Source: Halobacteriales archaeon QS_4_70_19
Lineage (GTDB): Archaea; Halobacteriota; Halobacteria; Halobacteriales; Haloarculaceae
Direction: 5' to 3'
Length of the DNA: 64,000 bases
Assembly (NCBI GenBank): GCA_003020985.1
Contig: PXRM01000014.1
Coordinates: 62,001 to 126,000 of the forward strand
Within the stretch, counting starts at the first letter, position 1; the number at the start of each line of letters is the position of its first letter. Both the position numbers and the translations under genes were made by a program. The notes below the pieces were generated by a model. That model had not been told where the DNA came from and ran no database searches. It saw only the letters and a program-made list of their open reading frames with translations. This document shows, one piece after another, positions 25,909 to 33,515 of the stretch.

Positions 25909-26967
25909 ATGACCGGACCCGCGGCGAGCCTGCTGTCGGCGCTCGCGGCGCTGGGGGCGCTGTCGGATCCGCTGGCGTGGCTGGTGGTGGCCACGTTCGT
26001 CGGCGGCAGCCTGCTGGAACTCCGCGCCCGCGAACCCGCCCGGTACGTCCTCGTGGGAGCGTGGCTCCTGTTCGCGCTGTTCTGGCTCACGCTGGTCCAC
26101 CACTTCGCGTTCGAGCAGAAATCGGTGATCGAGGGAGTCGGTGCCGTCGCCGCGGTCCCGCTGTCGGCGTACGTCGGCTACCTGCTGTACGCCGGGCGCG
26201 ACTCGCTGTTCGTCCTCTCGCGGGCCGTCGCGGGGATGGGCGCCGTCTTCATGCCGTTCGAGGCGCTCGCGGTCCTGCGGCGCCCGCTCATCGAGACGGT
26301 CACCGTCCAGACGGAGCTGCTGATGGGGCTGCTCGGCCAGGACCCGACGGTCCTGACCTGGTCGGAGGCGACCGAGCGCATCGCCGCGCAGTACGACTGG
26401 GCCGCCGCGCGTGCGCGCTCGTTCAGCGAGGAGCGGGGCTACTACGACTACCGCAACACGTTCTTCTTCCTCCACGAGGGGCAGTACCCCATCACCTACA
26501 CCATCCGGCTCGCGTGCACGGGGCTGGGGAGCATGGCCATCTTCGCCGGCCTCATCGTCGCCGTGCGGGCGCCACTGCGCCGGAAGGCCCGCGCGTTCGC
26601 CGTCTCCATCCCCGTCATCTACGCGCTCAACCTCGTGCGGAACGTCTTCATCGGCCTCACGTTCGGCCAGCAGCGCCTCCAGGTGGCGGTCCCGCAGGTG
26701 ATGAGCCTGTTCGGGACCAGCGACCCCCGGATGGTGTCGTACTTCCTCGCCGACCGTGTCCTCGCGCAGTCGCTCTCAGTGGTGGCGCTCGTGGCCATCA
26801 CCTGGCTCGTCGTCCGGGAGCTCCCGGAGGTGCTGACCGTCGTCGAGGACGTGCTGTACGTGCTGACCGGCTCGGAGTACGACCTCCGGGACGCGCTGGA
26901 CGTCGACGGGAGCGGCCCCGATTCGGACCCCGACCCCGCGCCCGTCCGCGCTGACGGCGGGGAATGA
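25909..26967 (+). CDS. artA: Archaeosortase A, canonical copy
   Basis: 352 aa. Multi-pass membrane protein with the archaeosortase triad Cys203 (LACTGLGSM), Arg244 (NLVRNVF) and Arg283 (LADRVLAQSLSVVAL). Spacing of 41 and 39 residues equals Cys173, Arg214 and Arg253 of H. volcanii ArtA as I recall them. Compared with the paralogue upstream it has about 35 extra residues in the extracytoplasmic loop before the Cys (about residues 145-195, SEATERIAAQYDWAAARA), again as in the canonical group. It should process PGF-CTERM proteins; the secreted protein at 42560 is a candidate substrate. A 49-nt stretch around the catalytic Cys is identical to the paralogue. The tail is acidic and disordered. Confidence 0.92.
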   Translation: MTGPAASLLSALAALGALSDPLAWLVVATFVGGSLLELRAREPARYVLVGAWLLFALFWLTLVHHFAFEQKSVIEGVGAVAAVPLSAYVGYLLYAGRDSLFVLSRAVAGMGAVFMPFEALAVLRRPLIETVTVQTELLMGLLGQDPTVLTWSEATERIAAQYDWAAARARSFSEERGYYDYRNTFFFLHEGQYPITYTIRLACTGLGSMAIFAGLIVAVRAPLRRKARAFAVSIPVIYALNLVRNVFIGLTFGQQRLQVAVPQVMSLFGTSDPRMVSYFLADRVLAQSLSVVALVAITWLVVRELPEVLTVVEDVLYVLTGSEYDLRDALDVDGSGPDSDPDPAPVRADGGE

Positions 26968-26970
26968 CCG

Positions 26971-27768
26971 TCAGGCCAGCCGTTCGTCCGCGAGGGCGGC
27001 GGGCGCGTCGGCCAGGGCCACCAGCGCGTCGCGCTCGACGTGGTGCAGGTCGCCGGGGAGGACGAGCAGGTGGAGCGGGTCGCCGAAGTCCCGACCGGCG
27101 AGCGCCGACAGGCGGTCGGCCGCGACGACCGGCGACGGGCTCCCGGCCCGCGCGACGGCGACGCCGAGGTCGTCCTCCCGGCCGGCGTCGGTCAGCAGCC
27201 CCGCCGCGGTGCTCGCGGTCATGTACTCGTCCGTCGCGGCCAGCTCGTGGGCCACCTTGATGTCGAGGAAACAGAGCGTGTGAAGCCCGCGCTCCCGGTT
27301 CGCGTCGACGGTGTCCAGAACGGACCCGGGCACGTCGTCGCCGCCGTGCGCGTACGGGAACGGCAGCGTCGTCGCCTTCCCGAACCGGTAGTTCTGGAGG
27401 CTCGTCAGGGAGGCGGCCGCGGCGGCCGCCGTGGTCCCGTGGACGACCCGCGTCTCGATGCCGCGCTCGTGTGCGCGCAGCCGAAGGTCGACGTGCGTGG
27501 TGGCGACCATCGTGTCCCCCGCGGTGCAGAAGACCGCGTCACCCGACGCGGCCGCGTCGAGGATGGGGTCGGGCGTCCGTTCGACGCCCTCGCGGTCCCG
27601 GACCGTCACGTCGATGTCGTGGGACGCCTCCAGGTCGTCGACGGTCGCGCCCGCGAGCTTGCTGGTGTAGAACTCCGCGAACACCCGGTCCGCCCCGCGG
27701 ATGGCGTCTCGCCCCTCGACGGTGATCGAGCGCTCGTCCCAGAGCCCGAGGCCGACGAACGTGAGCAT
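26971..27768 (-). CDS. dphB: Diphthine synthase
   Basis: 265 aa. An SAM-dependent methyltransferase that makes the second step of diphthamide synthesis on elongation factor 2. Family blocks: MLTFVGLGLWDERSITVEG at the N-terminus, ADRVFAEFYTSKL, FCTAGDTMVATTHVDLRLRA, SLQNYRFGKATTLPFPY, and HTLCFLDIKV near the C-terminal domain. The length is that of archaeal DphB. The start ATG at 27768 is at the conserved N-terminus. The stop is 4 bp from the stop of the convergent artA gene. Confidence 0.95.
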   Translation of the reverse strand: MLTFVGLGLWDERSITVEGRDAIRGADRVFAEFYTSKLAGATVDDLEASHDIDVTVRDREGVERTPDPILDAAASGDAVFCTAGDTMVATTHVDLRLRAHERGIETRVVHGTTAAAAAASLTSLQNYRFGKATTLPFPYAHGGDDVPGSVLDTVDANRERGLHTLCFLDIKVAHELAATDEYMTASTAAGLLTDAGREDDLGVAVARAGSPSPVVAADRLSALAGRDFGDPLHLLVLPGDLHHVERDALVALADAPAALADERLA

Positions 27769-27819
27769 ACGAGGAGTCGGCGGGTGGCGGGCGTAAGCGT
27801 GACGACTGCTCCGCCCCCG

Positions 27820-28037
27820 TCACTGCCCGTCCGCGCGCTGGCGGGAGAGCGACGCGACCGTCCCGCAGGTGGGGCCGACCCCGTACGAGAGCGCCCGGGC
27901 GGCGGTTCCGAACGGTAGCGCGACTAACGACCGCGAGATGGCGTTCGGCTCCTCCCGGAGGACGACCACCCCGAGGACCAGCGAGAGCAGCCCCCCGCGA
28001 GCGTCGCCACGACGAACGGCGATACCGGCTGCGCCAT
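27820..28037 (-). pseudogene. Small two-helix membrane protein gene with a 1-nt frameshift
   Basis: From the ATG at 28037 the minus strand reads MAQPVSPFVVATLAGG, then the coding sense shifts to LLSLVLGVVVLREEPNAISR and continues to a stop at 27820 (total about 72 residues). The switch is at a run of six G (plus strand CCCCCC, 27991-27996), where a seventh would restore one frame. The joined product has a membrane segment, a short polar hairpin and a second weakly hydrophobic segment. I do not know the family. The event could be a homopolymer error rather than a mutation. Confidence 0.5.
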
Positions 28038-28113
28038 CTCTCGGAGCGTTCTCGTACTGGGACAAAAGCGTGGGGGCCCGTCACAACCACCCGGAGACGG
28101 CCGGCTCGGGGGC

Positions 28114-28716
28114 TCAGAGACCGGACGGGCACTCGACCAGGGCCGGCGGGTCGGCACCGCGGCGCCCCCCGAGGAACTCGCGCTCGGCGGCCGCGAGGTC
28201 GTCCCGCTCGCGGAAGCGGTCGAGACCCGCGCGGTACGCCTCCGGGTGCACCGCTGCCGGGCGGTCGGCCGGCCGCGCCAGGACGAGTTCGGCCAGGCCG
28301 CTCGTCTCCCCGGTCCACCTGAACCCGGCCTTGTGGAGGGCCTCGTAGGAGAACGCGTTGTTGACGCCGATGGCGACCTGCTCGAACCCCCGGTCGGCCG
28401 CCCGCGCCGCGACGAACCGGGCCAGGCGAGCGCCGAGGCCGCCGCCCCGGGCGTCCTGCCGGACGGTCAGGTAGCGAATCTTGCACGTCCCGGCGTCGGT
28501 CCGGTCGGCGTCGAAGGCGGCCGCAGCGAGCACCGCCTCCGGGTCCGAGGGGTCCCCGCTGTCCTCACCGTCACCGCTGGTCCGGTAGGCCACGGCCTTC
28601 CCGGTCGCCGACATCACGAACTTCCCGGCGTAGGCGAACCGGCGGTGGTCCAGCCGTAGCGTCGGTCCGTCCGCCGGCCAGCCCAGTAGCGCGTACCCGA
28701 CTGCCGACTCGTCCAT
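28114..28716 (-). CDS. GNAT-family N-acetyltransferase
   Basis: 200 aa. The GNAT fold is recognisable: a beta-hairpin strand (TCKIRYLTVRQDARGGGLGARLARFVAARAADRG) with the acetyl-CoA pyrophosphate loop RGGGLGARL, followed by VAIGVNNAFSYEALHKAGF, the strand-helix segment preceding the C-terminal extension. The C-terminal 60 residues are helical and basic/acidic and outside the core. The substrate is unknown. The ATG at 28716 is preferred; codons further upstream are antisense to an AT-rich intergenic region. Transcribed away from DUF3054. Confidence 0.8.
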   Translation of the reverse strand: MDESAVGYALLGWPADGPTLRLDHRRFAYAGKFVMSATGKAVAYRTSGDGEDSGDPSDPEAVLAAAAFDADRTDAGTCKIRYLTVRQDARGGGLGARLARFVAARAADRGFEQVAIGVNNAFSYEALHKAGFRWTGETSGLAELVLARPADRPAAVHPEAYRAGLDRFRERDDLAAAEREFLGGRRGADPPALVECPSGL

Positions 28717-28901
28717 GCGACCGCTCGGGCGCGCGGCGACAAAACGGCCGTGGCGCCCCGACGCGGGTTTCCGACATATTCTCCCGATATTCGACAGACA
28801 GCCCGTATTACACGGATATCCACGGCGTTGACCACGGGCGGCTGCCGGCCGACCGTGCCGGGAACGGGGCGCACAAGTCACCGGGTGTCGAAGCGTCGGG
28901 C

Positions 28902-29315
28902 ATGGACGCCGTCGGTGCCGTCACGAGCCGTGTGGACCGCTCCCCCACGACCGCCATCCTCGCGGCCGGTGACATCGCGCTCATCCTCCTGTTTTTCGTC
29001 CTCGGTGAACTCCAGCACGGGGGCGTCGCCGCGCTCCCCGGTCTGCCGTACGCGGCGGCCCCGTTCCTGTTCGGCTGGGTGGTCTCGTCGCTCGTCGTCG
29101 GCGTGTACGGGGCACCGTGGCGGCAGGCGCTCCACGACGCGGTCATCCGGACGGCCGGCGCGTGGACCGGCGCGGTCGCCATCGGCCAGCTCCTGCGCGA
29201 CACCCCCTACCTGCCCGGGAACGCGAGTTCCGCGTTCGTCCTCGTCTCGCTCGTCGTCGGGATGGCGCTACTGGTCCCGTGGCGGGTCGCTGCGTTCCGG
29301 TTCGACCTGGTGTGA
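28902..29315 (+). CDS. DUF3054 family membrane protein
   Basis: 137 aa with four predicted membrane helices (ILAAGDIALILLFFVLGELQ, FLFGWVVSSLVVGVYG, AGAWTGAVAIGQLL, AFVLVSLVVGMALLVPW). The ALxAGDxALI start, a Gly-rich second helix and the final WRxxAFR block match DUF3054, an uncharacterised membrane family common in haloarchaea and actinobacteria. No function is assigned. It is 66 bp upstream of trm5 on the same strand. Confidence 0.85.
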   Translation: MDAVGAVTSRVDRSPTTAILAAGDIALILLFFVLGELQHGGVAALPGLPYAAAPFLFGWVVSSLVVGVYGAPWRQALHDAVIRTAGAWTGAVAIGQLLRDTPYLPGNASSAFVLVSLVVGMALLVPWRVAAFRFDLV

Positions 29316-29381
29316 CGCCGCGCTCGTCCGTCGCGGGGGGAGAACGGCAGCCTTAGGCGATTCCGCCGCCGACCGGTACCC

Positions 29382-30392
29382 GTGAGCGACGACGACCGGC
29401 GGACGGAGCCGACCCCCTGCGTCCGCGTCCCGCGCGAGGACGGGGAGGCCACACGCGCCGCGCTCGCCGAGCGCGACCTCGTCGACGGCGACCACGAGAT
29501 CACCGTCGCGGACGGCTGGCTCTTCGTCCCCGTGACGGACCCGACCGCCGTCCCCGACGAGTACGACGTGGTCACCCACGAGATGCCCGTCCGCGAGGGG
29601 CAGACCCTGCCCGCGGACATCCTCGGCTGGGCGCCGACCTACGAGCGCCTCGGCGAGGTCGTCATCCTCGACGAGGACGACCCCGAGCGCGCGCGGGCGG
29701 CCGCCGAGGCGGTCATGGACTCCTCGCTCCCGGCGGCGACGGTAATCAACCGCGCCTCGAAGGTGAAAGGCGAGACCCGCGTCCGCGACTGGGACGTCCT
29801 GGCCGGCGATGGGACGGAGGCGGTCCACCGCGAGTACGGCTGCGAGTTCCTCGTCGACATCGCCGAGGTCTACTTCTCGCCGCGGCTCGCGACCGAGCGC
29901 CACCGCGTCGTCGAGCAGGTGACTGCCGACGACCACCTGTTCGACATGTTCGCCGGCGTCGGGCCGTTCGTGATTCCGGCGGCGAAGCGTGGCGCGACCT
30001 GCGTCGGCGTGGACCTCAACCCCGCTGCCATCGACTACCTCCGCGAGAACGCCCGCCGCAACGGCGTGGCCGAGTGCGTCACCACCCACGAGGGGGACGT
30101 CCGCAAGGTCGTCGACCACGAGGGGTACGACGGCCGGGCCTCGCGCGTGGTGATGAACCTCCCCCACTCCGCGGACGACTTCCTCGACACCGCCGTCCGG
30201 CTCGCAGGCGACGACTGCGTCCTCCACTACTACGACATCCAGCACGAGGATGACCCGTTCGGCCCCGGCGAGCGGGTCATCAGGGACGCGGCGACGCCCA
30301 CGTACGACGTGACGGTCGAGACCCGCCGTGAGGTCCGGTCGTACGCGCCCCACGAACTGAACGTCTGCCTCGACGTCCGGCTGTCCCGGTGA
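29382..30392 (+). CDS. trm5: tRNA (guanine(37)-N1)-methyltransferase Trm5
   Basis: 336 aa from a GTG. Trm5 makes m1G37 beside the anticodon and prevents +1 frameshifting. The D1-D2 N-terminal domain (residues 1-150) is followed by the Rossmann methyltransferase domain: DMFAGVGPFVIPAAKRG (SAM motif I, about residue 189), CVGVDLNPAAIDYLRENARRN, and the NLPHSADDFLDTA block (NLP motif) near residue 258, then LHYYDIQ and YAPHELNVCLDVRL. The length agrees with archaeal Trm5b-type enzymes. A tRNA gene lies 65 bp downstream. Confidence 0.93.
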   Translation: MSDDDRRTEPTPCVRVPREDGEATRAALAERDLVDGDHEITVADGWLFVPVTDPTAVPDEYDVVTHEMPVREGQTLPADILGWAPTYERLGEVVILDEDDPERARAAAEAVMDSSLPAATVINRASKVKGETRVRDWDVLAGDGTEAVHREYGCEFLVDIAEVYFSPRLATERHRVVEQVTADDHLFDMFAGVGPFVIPAAKRGATCVGVDLNPAAIDYLRENARRNGVAECVTTHEGDVRKVVDHEGYDGRASRVVMNLPHSADDFLDTAVRLAGDDCVLHYYDIQHEDDPFGPGERVIRDAATPTYDVTVETRREVRSYAPHELNVCLDVRLSR

Positions 30393-30422
30393 CTGCGGGC
30401 GGTTCCGGTACCGCTTCGGAAT

Positions 30423-30430
30423 CCTTATAC
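30423..30430 (+). promoter_or_regulatory. TATA-like box upstream of tRNA-Thr
   Basis: CCTTATAC at 30423-30430 lies about 27-34 bp before the mature tRNA 5' end at 30457, the usual distance for an archaeal promoter. Confidence 0.55.
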
Positions 30431-30456
30431 TGCGCACCCGGCTTCCACCGTGTAGC

Positions 30457-30530
30457 GCCGGTGTAGCTCAGACTGGCAGAGCGATTCCTTCGTAAGGAAT
30501 AGGTCGGGGGTTCAAATCCCTCCACCGGCT
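30457..30530 (+). tRNA. tRNA-Thr (anticodon CGT)
   Basis: 74 nt without intron. Acceptor stem GCCGGTG pairs with CACCGGC (30523-30529), with discriminator T at 30530. The D-arm is GCTC...GAGC, the anticodon stem ATTCC/GGAAT encloses TTCGTAA (anticodon CGT at 30491-30493), a five-base variable region AGGTC follows, and the T-arm GGGGG/CCCTC encloses TTCAAAT. The anticodon reads ACG. CCA is not encoded. Confidence 0.96.
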
Positions 30531-30697
30531 TCCTCCTCCGAACGACACCGAACAGCGCAAGCGCTCGGGAACTCGGAGCCGAACGGTCGACACGCGGAAC
30601 GGCACGCACATGAGCGCCCGCATCCCCTCCCGGCTGCGGCGCGGGACGGCCGGAACGGAAACCGGAGCCAGCCGCTATCGCCCGGCCACCGGCCGCC

Positions 30698-30895
30698 TCA
30701 GCCCTCGTCGTCGTCCTCCCGGGCGTCCTTGACGGCGCCGAGCTTCGAGAGCAGTTCGTCTGTCCCGGCACCGGAGTCGAAGGTCATCTCCCCGTCGTGG
30801 ACGTGTTCGTGCGCTGTAACGGTCTCCCCGTCGTCCTCGTCGGTACTCTGTTGGCGGTTCTCCCGTTCTGATTCGTCGTAGCTCCCGAAGCCCAT
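30698..30895 (-). CDS. DUF5786-like small acidic protein
   Basis: 65 aa beginning MGFGSYDESERENRQ and ending with a helical segment TDELLSKLGAVKDARED. The MGFGSYDESE start is characteristic of the haloarchaeal DUF5786 family; about a third of residues are Asp or Glu. No function is known. The ATG at 30895 is decided by this conserved start; the open frame runs further upstream without coding character. Confidence 0.85.
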   Translation of the reverse strand: MGFGSYDESERENRQQSTDEDDGETVTAHEHVHDGEMTFDSGAGTDELLSKLGAVKDAREDDDEG

Positions 30896-31111
30896 GTGCG
30901 AGCACCTACCAGACGCAGCGGCACAAGGGCGAGGGCGAGGGCGACGGTGGACTGGACGCGATGCTCCGCCGTCTTCCCGTCGTGGGCCCCGGAGCCCGTC
31001 TCGAACGGGCTCGCCACAGTGGCCTTCGCTTCGGTCCGCCGGAATCTGATTGTTTTGATGATTCGGGTGAAAACCGTGACGGGCTTCGTGCTCCGGTTCG
31101 AACTGGTGAAT

Positions 31112-31390
31112 ATGGAGTACGAGATTGGTACCGGGGAGCCGGTGAGTACGGCCGTCGTTCGGGCTGTGAGTGTCGTGGTCGGGGACGAACCCGGTTCCAT
31201 CCCGCGTCTGGCGCACGTCCTCGCGCCGGATGCGCTAGACAGCCTCTTCGAACCGCAGTCCGACGGTGCGCCCCGGAGCGGTGGTCGACTCTCGTTCGTC
31301 TACTGTCAGTGCCACGTCACCATCGAGAACGGCGAGTACCTCACGGTTCGACCGCTCGACAGCTACACCCCGGACGACCGCCGGCCGTGA
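31112..31390 (+). CDS. HalOD1 output-domain protein
   Basis: 92 aa, a stand-alone HalOD1 domain: AVVRAVSVVVGDEPGSIPRL, LAPDALDSLFEP and LSFVYCQCHVTIENGEYLTV in the family order. HalOD1 occurs in haloarchaea either alone or fused to signalling domains and is thought to be an output module of two-component-like pathways; its molecular activity is unknown. The ATG at 31112 precedes the conserved MEYEIGTGEPVSTAV. It converges with the TrmB-type regulator downstream. Confidence 0.85.
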   Translation: MEYEIGTGEPVSTAVVRAVSVVVGDEPGSIPRLAHVLAPDALDSLFEPQSDGAPRSGGRLSFVYCQCHVTIENGEYLTVRPLDSYTPDDRRP

Positions 31391-31445
31391 GCCAGCGCAG
31401 GATGCAGTGCAGCGGAGTGACCCGAAATCGGCGGTCCCAGGGCGT

Positions 31446-32246
31446 CTAACGGGGGTCGCGTGCAGGTATCAACCCCTGCGACATCAGCCGGCGGGCGATC
31501 ACGACGAGCCCGTTCCCGAACCCGGTACCGAAGATCGCCTGCTCCTCACCGCTGTCGGGCATGATCGAACTCACCAGGATCCTGGAGCGGTCGACCAGAA
31601 GGAGTCGCCCGATGGCCGTCTCGTCCTCGGTCGCGTCACCACCGTGTAGCCACTCCAGCCCCGAGATGAACGTGGTCGCGCCCGGCACGGCCTCCTCGAC
31701 CTCCTCCTGGAGCTGCTCGGTCAGCGTCCCGACCACCAGTTCGATGTCGGGGTCGACCGCGTTGAGGGTCTCGACCAGGTCGTCGGTCAGCAGCGACTCG
31801 TCGCCGATGACGAGGACGACCTCGTCCTCGGAACTCTCGAGGAGCTGCTCCGTCCGGTTCTCGATCGCTTCGCGCCCCGTGATCGCCCAGATCTGCTGGA
31901 CCGGGGAGTCCCCCTCCTCGTCGACGGTCTCGACCGTGGCGAGCGCATCACGCAGTCGCTCGACGCGGCTCTCGTACTTGTCCTGGAGCGTCTCCGTCGC
32001 CTCCTCGAGCGGGACGGCGCGGAACTGCTGTGGACTCAAGTGCTCGATCTCGACCAACCCCTGCGCCTCGAGGATCCGTACCGCGTCGTACACCCGTGTC
32101 CGGGGAACGTCAGTTACCCTGCTGAGCTTCTTCGCAGTCCCCCTATTGAGTCGAGCCAGGCCGACGAAGCATCTGGCCTCGTACTCCTTCAGGCCGAGGT
32201 CTTGGAGGATATCGATCGCCTCCTCCATGCTTTGCGGTGAATCCAT
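31446..32246 (-). CDS. TrmB-family transcriptional regulator
   Basis: 266 aa. The N-terminal winged helix-turn-helix reads AIDILQDLGLKEYEARCFVGLARLNRGTAKKLSRVTDVPRTRVYDAVRILEAQGLVE, the TrmB DNA-binding domain. A coiled-coil linker (LQDKYESRVERLRDALATVETVDEE) connects it to a C-terminal domain (about 120-266) that resembles the TrmB sensor domain, with a PLD-like IEN-RTEQLLESSEDEVVLVIGDESLL segment. Haloarchaeal members respond to sugars or other metabolites. The ATG at 32246 is used; a TTG nine bases upstream is also in frame. Confidence 0.88.
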   Translation of the reverse strand: MDSPQSMEEAIDILQDLGLKEYEARCFVGLARLNRGTAKKLSRVTDVPRTRVYDAVRILEAQGLVEIEHLSPQQFRAVPLEEATETLQDKYESRVERLRDALATVETVDEEGDSPVQQIWAITGREAIENRTEQLLESSEDEVVLVIGDESLLTDDLVETLNAVDPDIELVVGTLTEQLQEEVEEAVPGATTFISGLEWLHGGDATEDETAIGRLLLVDRSRILVSSIMPDSGEEQAIFGTGFGNGLVVIARRLMSQGLIPARDPR

Positions 32247-32770
32247 TTGTCCCAACCTTCCGGGGTCGCCCCGGGACTAGTATGGACGTTGGCCCCCTAT
32301 CGGATAGTACTATCTCTCCCCGCTTCGGCACGAACGACAGTGGAATGCAGCCACGTTTCCGTCTGTACCTCCGTCCCAGCCCGGGCTTCCCGGGACGTTG
32401 TTGACTTTTCCGGTGACTGTGCGGCCGGCCGCTGTCGATCGGACGACATCGCGGCTCCCTGCGAACGATTGACCCTGATAATCACAAAAGAGATTTACGC
32501 GGGCGGTGCGACCGGGGTAGCGCACGGGAACAGTACGGTGACCCAACCCACCGTCCACCCCCGTGCTGGACGGGTCACCTCCGGTGGTCGGTCCGATACC
32601 AGCGGCCGGCCGGGTTACCGGATCGCAGGAGACGGGCCGGTGGCCGACGGCTCGTCGAGCCCGAAGCCCGTGCCGACGGAATCGGAACACGTCAGCAACG
32701 TGCCGACGAATCGGGGCACCGTCGGCCCTGTGCTGACAGAGGGAGGAGCAGGCCGGGAACGTGGCCGTCC
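32247..32770. other. 524-bp gap without recognisable gene
   Basis: Between the start of the TrmB-type gene and the end of the DUF7344-type gene, both on the minus strand. The first 230 bp contain AT-richer sequence (around 32330 and 32475-32500, CCCTGATAATCACAAAAGAGA) that can serve as promoter for the TrmB gene. The remainder is GC-rich with open frames on both strands, none with haloarchaeal protein character. I see no RNA gene. Confidence 0.5.
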
Positions 32771-33160
32771 TCACAGCCCTTCGATACACCGGAGCAGGAG
32801 CCCGGTCCGGGCGGACGGGACGTGGCGGACCTGTTCGACATCGGCGTTGTACTCGAGGACACCGACGCCGTCCAGAGACGGCACCCGGATGCGTTCTAGG
32901 TCGACTGCGACCCGTTCGCTGCGCTCCACTCGCTCCTCCAGCAGCCCCTCGGCAGTTTCGACGGCCTCGACGACCTCGTCGGCACTGACCGTCTCGCCCG
33001 GGCGACTCAGCAGGTACCGGACCATGATCCGCCGTCGCGGGTGCAGGAAGGTCCGAACGGCCGTGTCGTCGGAGGGACGCCACGGAGGAACACCCGGCGA
33101 ATCCTCCCGGTGCGTCGGAAGGGGGGCCACCGTTCCCCGTGACGGTTCACCCGTCGGCAT
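32771..33160 (-). CDS. Winged-helix regulator, DUF7344-like
   Basis: 129 aa. Core from about residue 40: LHPRRRIMVRYLLSRPGETV, VVEAVETAEG, then an acidic coiled segment and RVPSLDGVGVLEYNADVEQV. This is the order seen in the haloarchaeal ArsR-like winged-helix domain named DUF7344: recognition of a repressed-gene class is not known. Its ATG at 33160 overlaps the 3' end of the upstream regulator gene by 14 bp, so both are on one transcript and probably translationally coupled. Two different DNA-binding proteins from one mRNA suggest a joint regulatory step. Confidence 0.75.
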   Translation of the reverse strand: MPTGEPSRGTVAPLPTHREDSPGVPPWRPSDDTAVRTFLHPRRRIMVRYLLSRPGETVSADEVVEAVETAEGLLEERVERSERVAVDLERIRVPSLDGVGVLEYNADVEQVRHVPSARTGLLLRCIEGL

Positions 33161-33515
33161 CCGGGGAGAGCGTCACGACCTTCCCGCGATTGGCCCTGAC
33201 CCGCTCGACGACGCCCTCCTCCTCCATCTGACACAGCAGCCTGGAGACCGACGACTGGGACCAGCCGAGAATATCGTCGAGTTGCTGCTGTCGGATCTCC
33301 CCCTCGGAACGGACCACGTGGAGGATGTACTCCTCCGGGGTCAGCCCGGTCTCCAGGAAGAGTTCCGTGCGCGACATGGAGCTGTACTTCGACGCTTCCG
33401 ACAGGTCGACCGCCGGGGCCTCGGACTGGGGGTGCCCGGATGGGCGCTCGTGAGCCGTTGGGATGACCCGGCGGCGGACCTGGCGCACCAACCGCTCGAA
33501 CCCGCAGTCAGTCAT
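33147..33515 (-). CDS. MarR-like winged-helix regulator, DUF7343-type
   Basis: 122 aa. The conserved part is residues 56-120: LTPEEYILHVVRSEGEIRQQ, ILGWSQSSVSRLLCQMEEEG and VERVRANRGKVVTL, the wHTH with a beta-hairpin wing seen in DUF7343/MarR-like haloarchaeal regulators. The first 50 residues are low complexity and may be an N-terminal arm or an overlong start; no better in-frame ATG than 33515 is visible before residue 47. It is followed with a 14-bp overlap by the second regulator. Confidence 0.75.
   Translation of the reverse strand: MTDCGFERLVRQVRRRVIPTAHERPSGHPQSEAPAVDLSEASKYSSMSRTELFLETGLTPEEYILHVVRSEGEIRQQQLDDILGWSQSSVSRLLCQMEEEGVVERVRANRGKVVTLSPDADG

Noticed and set aside
32310..33083. 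257-codon minus-strand frame overlapping the DUF7344-type gene
   Set aside because: It overlaps a better supported regulator gene in another frame and reads as an Arg-rich shadow.
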